A stretch of DNA of 64,000 bases. Origin: Acidaminococcus fermentans DSM 20731 (GTDB taxonomy: Bacteria; Bacillota; Negativicutes; Acidaminococcales; Acidaminococcaceae). Below the pieces are notes generated by a model. That model worked only from the letters and a program-made list of their open reading frames with translations. It made no database searches and was not told where the DNA came from. The translations under genes were made by a program, and so were the position numbers. The stretch is from contig NC_013740.1 of the NCBI RefSeq assembly GCF_000025305.1, positions 806,001 to 870,000 on the forward strand. The letters run 5' to 3'. Of the stretch, positions 9,228 to 20,000 are shown one piece after another. The stretch's first letter is position 1; every line of letters starts with the position of its first letter.

Positions 9228-9845
9228 ATGACAGAGGACCAGCAGAAGAACGCAGAAACCGCCCAGGCGGAAGCGGCAGAAGCGGCCAAAGCCCAGGCAG
9301 CGGCAGAAGAAACCGCAGAAAAGGCCCAGGCAGCGGAAGCTGACCAGGCTGAGGCAAAAGACGAAAAAGCAGCGGCTCCTGATCCCAAAGACGAGAAAAT
9401 CGCCCGGCAGGAACAGCAGATCGCTGACCTGCAGAACAGACTCCTGCGGCTGCAGGCGGATTTCGACAACTTCCGGAAACGGAACAACGAAGAACGGGAA
9501 CGGCTGGGCCGGTATGTAACCGGTCAGGTAGCCCGGGAATTTTTGAAGGTGCTGGACAATTTCGAACGGGCGGAAGCCAGTATGGAATCCAGCAAAGACG
9601 GAGCGGCCATCCAAAAAGGCATGGAAATGATCCACAAGCAGTTTGAAAAGGCACTCCAGACCCTGCACATCGAAGAGATCCCGGCGGAAGGCAAGCCTTT
9701 CGACCCCCAGATCCATGAAGCCGTAATGCAGGGCAGCAACCCGGATCTGCCGGATGAAAGCATCGACCTGGTCCTGGAAAAGGGCTACAAGATCGGTGAT
9801 GACGTCATCCGTCATTCCAAGGTGCGGGTTGTCCGCAATGACTGA
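9228..9845 (+). CDS. grpE: Nucleotide exchange factor GrpE
   Basis: A protein of 205 residues from the ATG at 9228, which is preceded by GGGGAGG at good spacing. The N-terminal 60 residues are a low-complexity Ala/Glu/Lys stretch. A coiled coil follows, then the GrpE head, with LLRLQADFDNFRKRN and FDPQIHEAVMQG as recognisable family segments. GrpE releases ADP from DnaK. Its position between hrcA and dnaK confirms the assignment. Confidence 0.95.
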   Translation: MTEDQQKNAETAQAEAAEAAKAQAAAEETAEKAQAAEADQAEAKDEKAAAPDPKDEKIARQEQQIADLQNRLLRLQADFDNFRKRNNEERERLGRYVTGQVAREFLKVLDNFERAEASMESSKDGAAIQKGMEMIHKQFEKALQTLHIEEIPAEGKPFDPQIHEAVMQGSNPDLPDESIDLVLEKGYKIGDDVIRHSKVRVVRND

Positions 9846-9897
9846 AAACAACGTGTTGAACGATTGACAATTCCAGATTTGACAGGAGGAATTCATT

Positions 9898-11751
9898 ATG
9901 TCTAAGATTATTGGTATTGACTTGGGGACCACCAACTCCGTAGTCGCTGTGATGGAAGGCGGCGAACCTACGGTTATCACCACCCAGGAAGGCGGCCGGC
10001 TGACTCCTTCCGTGGTTGGCTTTACGAAAAACGGGGAAAGACTGGTAGGCCAGCTGGCCAAACGCCAGGCTGTATCCAACCCGGAACGGACCATCAGCTC
10101 CATCAAACGGCACATGGGCACCAAATACACTGTGACCATCGATGGCAAGGACTACACGCCGGAACAGATTTCCGCCATGATCCTGGAAAAGATGAAGGGC
10201 GATGCGGAACGGTATCTGGGTGAAAAAGTCACCGAAGCCGTCATCACCGTACCGGCTTACTTCAACGACAGCCAGCGTCAGGCCACCAAGGATGCAGGCC
10301 GGATCGCCGGACTGGATGTAAAACGGATCATCAACGAACCCACGGCTGCAGCCCTGGCTTACGGCATTGACAAATCCGACGACCATACCATCCTGGTTTA
10401 TGACCTGGGTGGCGGCACCTTCGATGTGTCCATCCTGGAACTGGGCGACGGCGTGTTCGAAGTAAAATCCACCAACGGGGATACCCATCTGGGCGGCGAT
10501 GACTTCGACAAACGGATCATGGACTGGATGTGCGATGAATTCAAGAAACAGAACGGCATCGACCTGACCGGCGACAAGATGGCCATGCAGCGGATCCGTG
10601 AAGCGGCTGAAAAAGCCAAGATCGAACTGTCCAACATGCTGACCACCAACATCAACCTGCCCTTCATTTCTGCAGGCCCCAACGGCCCTGTGCATATGGA
10701 CCTGGATCTGACCCGTGCCAAATTCGATGAAATGACCAGCGACCTGGTTGACCGGACCATCGTCTGCGTGAACAAGGCCCTGAGCGATGCCAACATGACC
10801 TCCAAAGACATCAACAAGGTCCTGCTGGTGGGCGGTTCTTCCCGTATCCCTGCGGTACAGGAAGCCATCAAACGGACCATGGGCCAGGAACCGGCTCACG
10901 GGGTGAACCCGGATGAATGTGTGGCCATGGGTGCCGCCATCCAGGCCGGCGTGCTGGCTGGGGATGTAAAAGACGTCCTGCTGCTGGATGTAACGCCTCT
11001 GTCCCTGGGGATCGAAACCATGGGCGGTGTGATGACCAAGATCATTGACCGGAACACCACCATCCCCACCTCCAAGAAACAGGTATTCTCCACGGCTACC
11101 GACAACCAGCCCTCTGTGGATATCCACGTACTCCAGGGCGAACGGGAAATGGCTGCGGACAACAAGACCCTGGGCCGTTTTGAACTGTCCGGCATTCCGG
11201 CAGCTCCCCGGGGGGTGCCTCAGATCGAAGTGGCTTTCGATATCGATGCCAACGGTATCGTAAACGTAAGCGCCAAGGATCTGGGTACCGGCAAGGAACA
11301 GAAGATCACCATCACCTCTTCCGGCAGCCTGAGCAAGGAAGAAGTGGACAAGATGGTGAAGGAAGCCCAGGCCAACGAAGCCGCTGACAAGAAACGGAAG
11401 GAAGCCGTGGAAGCCAAGAACCAGGCCGATACCCTGATTTACCAGGCTGAAAAGACCGTGAAAGACATGAACGGCAAGGGCCATGACGACCTGATCAAGA
11501 AGGTCCAGGACGCCATCGCCACCCTGAAAGAAACCATGAAAGGCGACGATACCGACAAGATCAAAGCCGATACCGAAGCCCTGCAGAAACCTCTGTATGA
11601 ACTGAGCGCTGAACTGTACAAGCAGAATCAGGGCGCTGCCCAGGGTGCTGCCGGTGCCAATGCCAACGCTGGTGCCAATGCAGGGAACGAAAGCAAGAAA
11701 GCCGACGACGACGTAGTGGATGCGGAAGTCGTTGACGACGACAAGAAATAA
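9898..11751 (+). CDS. dnaK: Chaperone protein DnaK (Hsp70)
   Basis: A protein of 617 residues. The N-terminus [34 protein letters not shown] and [17 protein letters not shown] are the Hsp70 ATPase signatures. The substrate-binding domain follows, then a helical lid and a Gly/Ala/Asn-rich tail ending in acidic residues. A strong ribosome site (AGGAGG) precedes the ATG. Codon use is more biased than in neighbouring genes, as expected for high expression. Confidence 0.98.
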   Translation: MSKIIGIDLGTTNSVVAVMEGGEPTVITTQEGGRLTPSVVGFTKNGERLVGQLAKRQAVSNPERTISSIKRHMGTKYTVTIDGKDYTPEQISAMILEKMKGDAERYLGEKVTEAVITVPAYFNDSQRQATKDAGRIAGLDVKRIINEPTAAALAYGIDKSDDHTILVYDLGGGTFDVSILELGDGVFEVKSTNGDTHLGGDDFDKRIMDWMCDEFKKQNGIDLTGDKMAMQRIREAAEKAKIELSNMLTTNINLPFISAGPNGPVHMDLDLTRAKFDEMTSDLVDRTIVCVNKALSDANMTSKDINKVLLVGGSSRIPAVQEAIKRTMGQEPAHGVNPDECVAMGAAIQAGVLAGDVKDVLLLDVTPLSLGIETMGGVMTKIIDRNTTIPTSKKQVFSTATDNQPSVDIHVLQGEREMAADNKTLGRFELSGIPAAPRGVPQIEVAFDIDANGIVNVSAKDLGTGKEQKITITSSGSLSKEEVDKMVKEAQANEAADKKRKEAVEAKNQADTLIYQAEKTVKDMNGKGHDDLIKKVQDAIATLKETMKGDDTDKIKADTEALQKPLYELSAELYKQNQGAAQGAAGANANAGANAGNESKKADDDVVDAEVVDDDKK

Positions 11752-11773
11752 GCTTTCCTAGAGGGAGATACGG

Positions 11774-12943
11774 ATGGCAGAGAAGAGAGACTACTATGAG
11801 GTGCTGGGCGTTTCCAAAAACGCCACAGCCGATGAACTGAAAAAGGCCTACCACAAACTGGCCCGGAAGTATCACCCTGACCTGAACAAAGACAATCCGG
11901 AAGCAGCGGATAAATTCAAAGAGGCCAATGAAGCCTACAGTGTCCTCAGCGATCCCCAGAAGAGAGCGGCCTATGACCAGTACGGCCATGCCGCTTTCCA
12001 GAACGGCGGAGGGGCCGGCCCTGGTGCCGGCAACCCCTTCGGCGGCGGGTTCCAGGGCTTTGGCGGTTTCGGCGGCGGAGAAGGCATGGACGACATCTTC
12101 AATATGTTCTTTGGAGGTGCCGGACGGGGCGCCGGCCGCCGGGCCGACAATGGCCCCCGGCAGGGGGCTGACCTGCGGATGGATACCCAGATCACCTTTG
12201 AGGAAGCGGCCTTTGGTACGGAGAAGAAGGTGACCGTGAACCGGGAAGAGGAATGTGAAACCTGTCATGGTTCCGGGGCAGCCCCCGGCAGCACGCCGGA
12301 AACCTGTCCGGACTGCCATGGTACAGGGGAGATCCGGGTTACCCAGAATTCTCTCTTTGGCCAGGTGGTCAATGTCCGGAGCTGTCCCAAATGCCATGGG
12401 ACCGGCAAGATCGTCACCCATCCCTGCAAGGACTGTTATGGCAAGGGCCGGGTGAAGAAACGGAGAGTCCTGACGGTGAAGATTCCCGCCGGGGTGGACA
12501 ATGGTTCCCGTCTGCGGGTGGCCGGCGAGGGCGAAGCCGGGATCCGGGGCGGACGGCCTGGGGATCTGTACGTATACCTGTACGTGAAACCCCACAAGTT
12601 CTTTGGACGGGAAGGCACCACCGTAACCTGTGAAGTGCCCATCAACATCGTCCAGGCCACCCTGGGGGCGGAAATCGAAGTTCCTACCCTGTATGGCCAG
12701 GTGAAGGTGAAGATTCCGGAAGGAACCCAGCCCAACAAGATCCTGCGTCTGAAGGGCAAAGGGATCGTATCCCTGCGGACGGGCCAGAAGGGCGACCAGA
12801 TGGTCCGGATCAAAGTGGTGATTCCCACCGGGCTCAGCGATACCCAGAAAGAGGCACTCCGGAAATTTGGAGAAGCCAGCGGGACCGCCATCAACCCGGA
12901 AGAAAAAAGTTTCCTGAACAAAATAAAGGACCTGTTCAAGTAA
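11774..12943 (+). CDS. dnaJ: Chaperone protein DnaJ (Hsp40)
   Basis: A protein of 389 residues. It has the N-terminal J domain with the HPD tripeptide (KYHPDLNKD), a Gly/Phe-rich linker (about 78-120), and four CxxCxGxG zinc repeats ([32 protein letters not shown]). The C-terminal substrate-binding domains follow. It stimulates DnaK ATPase and delivers clients. It is the last gene of the heat-shock operon and is closed by an 18-bp perfect hairpin. Confidence 0.97.
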   Translation: MAEKRDYYEVLGVSKNATADELKKAYHKLARKYHPDLNKDNPEAADKFKEANEAYSVLSDPQKRAAYDQYGHAAFQNGGGAGPGAGNPFGGGFQGFGGFGGGEGMDDIFNMFFGGAGRGAGRRADNGPRQGADLRMDTQITFEEAAFGTEKKVTVNREEECETCHGSGAAPGSTPETCPDCHGTGEIRVTQNSLFGQVVNVRSCPKCHGTGKIVTHPCKDCYGKGRVKKRRVLTVKIPAGVDNGSRLRVAGEGEAGIRGGRPGDLYVYLYVKPHKFFGREGTTVTCEVPINIVQATLGAEIEVPTLYGQVKVKIPEGTQPNKILRLKGKGIVSLRTGQKGDQMVRIKVVIPTGLSDTQKEALRKFGEASGTAINPEEKSFLNKIKDLFK

Positions 12944-12961
12944 GTCAGGGCAGGGAAATAC

Positions 12962-13010
12962 GGAGCTGTGAAGAAATGAATCCTCATTTCTTCACAGCTC
13001 CTTTTTCTTT
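12962..13010 (+). terminator. Terminator of the heat-shock operon
   Basis: Perfect 18-bp arms (12962-12979 and 12984-13001) with a 4-nt loop, followed by TTTTTCTTT. Confidence 0.92.
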
Positions 13011-13084
13011 GTGACAAAAATGCAAACATCTGTAATTCGATTAAAAATCTTGTAAAAAATATAGATATACAATAATAGTTCTTG

Positions 13085-13090
13085 TATAAT
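13085..13090 (+). promoter_or_regulatory. Candidate -10 box for the two-partner-secretion genes
   Basis: TATAAT in an AT-rich leader about 95 bp before the transporter start. No good -35 is seen at 17 bp; TTGTAA at 13050 is too far away. The heat-shock terminator lies upstream, so a promoter is needed in this interval. Confidence 0.35.
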
Positions 13091-13179
13091 AGAGAAAAGA
13101 ATTTTGAGAAACACAAGTGTATACTATGGATAGACTATTCATTACAGAAAAGTTTACAGTAAAACTGAGGGGAGTAAGG

Positions 13180-14949
13180 ATGATGAGAAAACATTGGAAT
13201 CCGATGATCGGGGCGGCCATTGCCCTGAGCCTGGGGGTCCTGCCTGCGGCGGTGGCCGGGGCAGCACCCAGCCGGGAAGAAGCTGCGGCCCTGCGGAATG
13301 TCCGTGAGCGGCAGAGTGATGCCTCCATGCTGCAGAACGAAGCCCGGAACCGGGCCCGGGCAGAAGCCCAGCGGGCTGCGGCGGCCACCGGGCAGATCGC
13401 GGTGGAAGAAACGGAACGGCCCAAATTGGATCTCCCGGATACCCTGAAAGTCCAGGTGAACGGTTTCAGGATCACCGGGCAGGATGTGATCCCGGAACCG
13501 GAACTCCAGGCCCTGCTGGCGGACAAAAAAGGCCAGCTGCTTACCTTCAAAGACCTCCAGGAGGGAGCCGACATTCTGACCCGGTACTTCCGGGGCAAAG
13601 GGTATCTGGTGGCTCACGCCTATCTGCCGGTACAGAAAATCAATGACGGTATTGTGGAATACACCGTTACCGTGGGAACCCTGGATGGCTTTACCATCAA
13701 CAATCACACCAGCATCCACCAGGGAGCCCTGGAACGGGAAACCAACTTCCTGAAAAAGGAAAAATACCTTACCCGGGACAACCTGGAACGGGCCGTCTGG
13801 CTGCTCACCGACCTGGCCGGCGCCGATGCCAAGGCCACCCTCCAGAAAGGCTCCCAGCCCGGCAGCGTCCATGTGGTGCTGGATGTGGATGCATACAAGG
13901 GCAAACAGGGGCTCTTCACCGCCAGCAACTACGGCAGCCGGTCCATGGGGTACAACCAGTATTCCGTGAACTACGACTTCCTGAACCTGGCCCACGAAGG
14001 GGATCATCTAACCGCCAACCTGTCCACCTCCGGCCGGAAGATGTTCGACTGGGGACTGAACTACACCCTGCCGGTGATTCGGGACGGGTGGCGGTTGTCT
14101 GCCGGGTATAACGTGCTCAGCTACGATCTGGGAGATGAATTCGCCCAATACGACGGGGTGGGCCATTCCAAAGTGGCATCCCTTGGGCTGGATTATGCCA
14201 TCCGCCGGAGCCGGAAGCACAACCTGTACGCCGGGATCCGCTACGAACACAGTGACATCAAGGACGAATACCGGAAAATCTGGAATTCCACCTATGGGGA
14301 CAAAACCGGGGATGCCGGGGTACTGGCTCTTTACGGGGACGACGAGGACCCCCTGGGAGCCACTGACTGGCGGGTGGAATACAAATGGGGGAACATCACC
14401 AACGATGCCTTCTATTCCGACGACATCTACACCCGGTGGCTGGCCGGCAGCGACCGGACCAATGGCACCTATCACAAGGCCACCGGCTACATCCAGCGCC
14501 GGCAGAATATGAATGACCGGACGTACCTGCTGCTGACCGCCCGGGGCCAGTACGCCTTCTCCAACCTGGATTCGTCCGAACATTTCTACCTGGGCGGTCC
14601 TTACGGCCTGCGGGCCTATCCCACCAGTGAAGGGTCCGGGGACACGGGCTATCTGACCCGGGCGGAACTCCGCTGGCTGCTGCCCCTTAAAAAACAGGAC
14701 CAGCAGCTGCACATGGCCTTCTACCTGGAGCATGGGGGCGTGTGGATGAACCACGACAGCAGCCTGACCCCGGCGGGAGAAAAGAACCACCGGAATCTCC
14801 AGGATGTGGGCATCGGGCTGATCTGGTCCCGGTATCAGGACTGGTTCGTCCGGGCGGATTATGCCTGGAGACTGGGGGCCGAAGAACCGGTCAGCGACAC
14901 CAGCCACAAGAACGGCCATTTCTGGCTGATCGGCGGCGTTTACTTCTGA
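13180..14949 (+). CDS. Two-partner secretion outer-membrane transporter (TpsB, FhaC/ShlB family)
   Basis: A protein of about 590 residues. The start at 13180 or the adjacent ATG at 13183 follows GAGGGGAG (13167-13174) and gives a clear signal peptide (MIGAAIALSLGVLPAAVAGA). An Arg/Ala/Glu-rich helix comes next. Two POTRA-like regions follow (VQVNGFRITGQDVIPEPEL; then DGIVEYTVTVGTLDGFTI), and then a 16-strand barrel of alternating aromatic/polar segments. The barrel includes FYLGGPYGLRAYP, the VRGY-like motif of the family, and ends in a C-terminal aromatic strand. It exports the adjacent FHA-like protein across the outer membrane, which implies a diderm envelope. Confidence 0.9.
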   Translation: MMRKHWNPMIGAAIALSLGVLPAAVAGAAPSREEAAALRNVRERQSDASMLQNEARNRARAEAQRAAAATGQIAVEETERPKLDLPDTLKVQVNGFRITGQDVIPEPELQALLADKKGQLLTFKDLQEGADILTRYFRGKGYLVAHAYLPVQKINDGIVEYTVTVGTLDGFTINNHTSIHQGALERETNFLKKEKYLTRDNLERAVWLLTDLAGADAKATLQKGSQPGSVHVVLDVDAYKGKQGLFTASNYGSRSMGYNQYSVNYDFLNLAHEGDHLTANLSTSGRKMFDWGLNYTLPVIRDGWRLSAGYNVLSYDLGDEFAQYDGVGHSKVASLGLDYAIRRSRKHNLYAGIRYEHSDIKDEYRKIWNSTYGDKTGDAGVLALYGDDEDPLGATDWRVEYKWGNITNDAFYSDDIYTRWLAGSDRTNGTYHKATGYIQRRQNMNDRTYLLLTARGQYAFSNLDSSEHFYLGGPYGLRAYPTSEGSGDTGYLTRAELRWLLPLKKQDQQLHMAFYLEHGGVWMNHDSSLTPAGEKNHRNLQDVGIGLIWSRYQDWFVRADYAWRLGAEEPVSDTSHKNGHFWLIGGVYF

Positions 14950-14976
14950 TGGAACGAAACTTTACGGAGGAAAACC

Positions 14977-17049
14977 ATGGATAACCATTTGAAATACAGC
15001 AGAAAATGGAAGAACAGCCTGACGGCCGGCGTACTGCTGGCCCTGGCGCTGGGGGGCACCGGCTATGCCATGCCCACCGGGGGCCAGATCCAGTCCGGCC
15101 AGGGAGCCATTGCCCAGGACGGGAAGAATATGACCGTGACCCAGAACAGCGGGAAAATGGCGGTGGACTGGACCCAGTTCAATATCGCCAAAGACGAAGC
15201 AGTGAAATTCGCCCAGCCCGGTCGGGACGCCGTGGCCCTGAACCGGATCACCGGGGGACAGAAATCCGTGATCGACGGGGCCCTTTCCGCCAACGGGAAT
15301 CTGCTTTTGGTGAACCCCAACGGGGTGGTGTTCGGCAAGACCGCCACCGTAGACGTGGGGAGCCTGGTGGCTTCCACGGCCCAGCTGAACGATACCTTTA
15401 TGAAGAGCTTCGCTGGCAGCACTGCCAACCTGAACCTGACCATCGGGGAGGGGAACACCAGCACCATCCTGAATGAAGGCACCATTGCGGCCCAGGGCGG
15501 CCTGGTGGCCCTCCATGCAGCCCAGGTGGAGAATACCGGCACCATCAGCAATCCGGGCGGTACCGTGGCCCTGGCTGCGGCCAAACAGCTGACCCTGTCT
15601 CCTGACGGCGACGGGAAACTGAATTACGCTGTAGACGGGGACCTGGCCCAGGCCAAAGCCCTGAACAGCGGCAGGATCCAGGCCGACGGGGGCTATGTGG
15701 TGATGACCGCCAAAAGTGCCCAGGATTTGCTGGGGACTGTGGTGAACAACACCGGAACTCTCGAAGCCAGGACCCTGCGAAAAGACGAAAAAGGCCAGAT
15801 CCTCCTGGATGGGGGCAAGAGAGGCCAGGTGGAAGTGAGCGGTACCCTGGATGCCTCCGGCATGGAAGACGGACAGAGCGCAGGCAGCATCAAAGTCATC
15901 GGCCAGAAGACCATCGTCCACGATGACACCAACCTTATTGCCAAAGGCGATGTGGACGGGGGCAAGATCGAAACCTCCGGCGACGTGCTGAACCTGGGAG
16001 ACGGGCTGACCATTGATGCGTCCGGTGTGAAGGGGAAACATGGGGAATGGCTGTTGGACCCGTTGGAAATCCTGATTCAGGATGAGCAGCCTCTTCAGGC
16101 TGCCGGTGATCAGAGTTTACCTACGGTGAATGGGGGGAAAGAAACCCAGATTACCTACAATGATCCTCCTTCTGCCACCCAGAATGCCGACGCCACCTAC
16201 AGCTCTACCACTTGGATTAAAACCAGTAAAATTACGGATATTCTGAATGCCGGGACGGACGTAACCATCCAGGCTGCTTCCACCAGCCAGGCCGCCAGCA
16301 TCACCGTGAATTCGGCCATCAAACCCAAGGTGAAAGAGGATAGGGAAGCTACCCTGACCCTGGAAGCCCAGCGGAATGTCACCATCAACAAAGAAATTGC
16401 GGCTGACAAAGACGGCGGCAAACTGAATGTGAAACTGAATTCCGATACGGACGGAGATGGGGTCGGTGCGGTCATCATCAATGCGGACATCTCTACCAAT
16501 GGCGGTTTCTTCACTTCCGGAAGCGGCGGTACTGTAACGATTAAGGTACCGAATGGGACGGCCAATGGTGCCTATGCTGATACAGGATTAGAAGGTAAGG
16601 CCAATATTGCAGGACATACGGTTGGTACGTATTTCGGTTATGTTGTTCCAGAAGGGAAATCCGCTATTGATTTGTCAGGGGAACAAAACAATCGGAAAAT
16701 CACGACCAATGGCGGAGCCATCACACTGGATGGGGAAGTGGCCATCGGCTTGAATGGCGGTGTCCTCACTTTAGATACCAGTAAAAAAGATGGGAGTCCC
16801 GTCGGTAACGTCAACATTACTGGAATTGTCAATTCTGGGAATAGTTATGATACCTATATTTACGGGACAGAAAAATGGAATCAACTGGTAGAAAAGCTGG
16901 TTCAGGAATACCTGGATCACAATTCCGTTCCTTCTTATCGTTTTGTAGGGATCAACTATACAAAAAAAATGCAGATGGGACGTACAGCTACACTACAGAA
17001 GCCAAATCTTTCGAACAAGGGGAATCCCATTATGCTTTCCATGAATTGA
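14977..17049 (+). CDS. FHA-like TpsA exoprotein, N-terminal part before frameshift
   Basis: This is the secreted partner of the transporter 27 bp upstream (GGAGG at 14966-14970, ATG 14977). A long signal peptide (residues about 1-31, ending GGTGYA) is followed by the TPS secretion domain. Its hallmark is NPNGVVFGKTATVDVGSLVA (about 109-128), the N-terminal haemagglutination-activity domain that docks on TpsB. A beta-helical region follows. The frame runs into a stop at 17049, but the homologous continuation sits in the -1 frame from an A8 tract (16962-16969). As read, the product would be a 690-residue truncated exoprotein with about 27 irrelevant residues at its end. With a single -1 slip it would reach about 2,270 residues. 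Confidence 0.85.
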   Translation: MDNHLKYSRKWKNSLTAGVLLALALGGTGYAMPTGGQIQSGQGAIAQDGKNMTVTQNSGKMAVDWTQFNIAKDEAVKFAQPGRDAVALNRITGGQKSVIDGALSANGNLLLVNPNGVVFGKTATVDVGSLVASTAQLNDTFMKSFAGSTANLNLTIGEGNTSTILNEGTIAAQGGLVALHAAQVENTGTISNPGGTVALAAAKQLTLSPDGDGKLNYAVDGDLAQAKALNSGRIQADGGYVVMTAKSAQDLLGTVVNNTGTLEARTLRKDEKGQILLDGGKRGQVEVSGTLDASGMEDGQSAGSIKVIGQKTIVHDDTNLIAKGDVDGGKIETSGDVLNLGDGLTIDASGVKGKHGEWLLDPLEILIQDEQPLQAAGDQSLPTVNGGKETQITYNDPPSATQNADATYSSTTWIKTSKITDILNAGTDVTIQAASTSQAASITVNSAIKPKVKEDREATLTLEAQRNVTINKEIAADKDGGKLNVKLNSDTDGDGVGAVIINADISTNGGFFTSGSGGTVTIKVPNGTANGAYADTGLEGKANIAGHTVGTYFGYVVPEGKSAIDLSGEQNNRKITTNGGAITLDGEVAIGLNGGVLTLDTSKKDGSPVGNVNITGIVNSGNSYDTYIYGTEKWNQLVEKLVQEYLDHNSVPSYRFVGINYTKKMQMGRTATLQKPNLSNKGNPIMLSMN

Positions 17050-20000
17050 AACCTGGAGATGTGAATGGTACAAACTGGACTTACAAGGATTCAGAATCGA
17101 CTCTGGATACCCAGCATACCCGCTGGTATGCAACGACTACGGCTGGAACAGGATACAACTCGTTCATCATGGAAGGGACTACTCCGGAAACTTCCCAGAT
17201 GTCCATCAATGAATGGCTGATCTATTACCGGCGGACGGAGCCGGAGAATTATGCAGTAAAATATGCCAACGGCAACACCAATGCAAAGACCAATCTGGTG
17301 ACCTATGATACGATTAAAAATGATGCCACCAAAATGGAAACGCTGAAAAGTGACATCAGTGCGCTCATTGCCCATAACTGGTTTGCCAGTGAAAAACTGG
17401 CCCAATCCGGTACTGGTGCTAATCCCGGGGACAGCTATCTGGCTACCATTACTACGGCACTGGAGAACTCCCTCTCCACTCCCAACTCCCAGAAAACCCT
17501 CTGGGTCGGTGGCATGGGGTCCGGTGTACGCAACAAGACCAACGATAAAAATACCAATCCCTATTCCCAGTATCCGGCCGATCCCAGCCATCAGGACGGA
17601 TTCTATTGGGTGACCGGGCCCGAAGGGCTTGTCACCAATGAAAACGGGACGAAGGGAACAAAATTCTGGGACACCAGTAAATCTTACTGGAACAAAGATC
17701 TTAAAAAGTCCAATTATGGGGAACAGGTCTATGGCTATACCAAATGGTCCAGCTGGAGCGGCGGTGGACAGCCGGACAACAGCGCTCCCTTCCTGACTGT
17801 AGGCTATGGCAACAACAATGCCTGGGATGATGCTGCCATCGATGGGGGAACCACCGTAGGCTTCGTCCAGGAAACCAATCTGTACAACTCCAGCCTGAAC
17901 ATCAAGACGGACGGCGGCAAGGTCACCCTCCAGGGGGATCTCGGGAAATCTGTAGGTCTGGATACGGTCAAGATTGATGCCGGCTCTGGTTCTGTGACTA
18001 CCGGTAATACTACTAATACGGCTACCAAATATAATCATGGTACCATCTATGCGGATCATGGTGTATATATCAATGGTGGTGAGGTAACCGTAGGCGGCGA
18101 AATCCATTCCGGCGGTACCAATGTGGAAGCCACGAGAAATGCAGACGCTTCCTTTAAGGAGTATCTGGACAACGTGACCATCCAGTCTTCCGGTAATCTG
18201 ATCGTCCATGGGATTGAAGTCAATGCGTCTACTGATTCTAAAGGCAATACTACTTCCAGAACAGACGTAGAAGGCGGCAAAATCAAGCTGACTTCCACCG
18301 GCACCGAAGGCACCATCACACTGGGTGATGGGGTGGACTACAATGGGAAAAATACCAATGGCGGTGTGCTGAAAGCAGCCAGCACGACACAAGGCGCTGT
18401 CATTATCGACGCACAGGGAAGCAAAGGTGGATTTGTGAACAAGACCACTGCTGAGAATGCCATTGTCACCGGTGAAACAACAGATGCTAATGGTAAAAAA
18501 GTTACAGGCACCTGGCAGGTCTATAGTGCTTCTCCGGATAAGGATACTTTTGGAACCAATCTTAATAGTGGAACGGATGCCCAGTGGACTTCCATATCGG
18601 CTTCTAACACCATTGCCACGAAAAACAAATATGGCAAGACTCCCAACAGCTATTCCGATACTAGCAGCAACAAGTTCATCTTCCAGGCGACTCCGGTGAT
18701 TACTCTCTACGCTGACGATTACCTGAAGACCTATGGCGATGAGGTTTCTGCTCATACGCTGAAAAAGCTCTTGCATGGCAAGGAAGTTTTTACTGGCCTG
18801 GATGGCCAAAAACATAATATGACGGATTATAGCTCTGCTTTCCAGGAAAAAGACTATACGGAGTATGTTTCCGGAGAGGATACAGTTACCGTTACCAGTG
18901 TTGGTTCGAACGCGACAGCTACCCGTATAGGCGGGAAGTATGAAGCTACTGAAAAGAGCGGTGCTGATGGTAAAAATGCTGTTTACGATTTGACGGTAAA
19001 CTTGAATGATGCCAAGGCATTGGATGGATATGCCATTGATATGGAAAACGGCAAACTGGAAATCAAGAAACGTTCTGTCACCATTACCAGCTCCAGTGAA
19101 CAGACATATGGGGACAAAACCTATACCTCTTGGAACGATAAAAAAAACGGATTTGCAAATGGCGATGAGAAGAACTTCACTTATGAGCATGGTATCAAGA
19201 GCGGAAGTGCTTACGAAACCAATCTGAATAAGACAACCGGTCGGACCACAGCAGATGCAGGAGAATATCAGAATTCTGTTTATTATAGCAATCCGACTAT
19301 TTCCGGTAAAAAAAATGCCGATGGGACAGATGATAGCGACTTCTTCAACGAAAACTATACTTTCGATACCACCAACAGCATTGGTTCTATTAAAGTCAAT
19401 AAAGCGGATCTGACCTTAACCCTGAAAGACGTTTCCACCACCTACGGGAAGGAGTTTGACGGCAAAACCTATGGGTATAAAAAGGATGCGGCGGATCTGC
19501 AGGGGCTGACCAACGGGGATGCCGCAACGGCCATCACCGATGTCCTCAAGGACAGCGATTTTACGTATGTGAACGGCGGGGCGAAATCCGATCCCGACAA
19601 CCAAGCTGTCAAGACCCAGAACGCAGGCAGCTACCAGATCATCGGCAGCACCTCCAAGACCCTGGACAACTACAACATCAAAGTGGTGAAGCCGGGGACT
19701 TCTAAGGTGGAAAAAGCAACTCTGGTGGTAGACACGAAAGGGAACACCCGTACCTATGGTGATGTGACCAACGTGGCCGACGACGTGGCGAATGCAGCCA
19801 GCTTCCATGAGGCAGGCGGTACGAATCAGACGGTCAACGGGGATACGGTAGACAGTATCTTGAAAGAACTGAATCTGTCTACGGATTCCAAAGCGCAGAT
19901 TAAGGATGAAAAAGGCAATGTGGTGAAAACCGGCAATGCCAACCTGGACGGTTATGATATCGATGCAACTTTCAAGACAGAACTTACGAACTACACAGTT

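Noticed and set aside
9805-11484. A 559-residue minus-strand frame opposite dnaK
   Set aside because: It is antisense to a highly conserved gene and has shadow composition.
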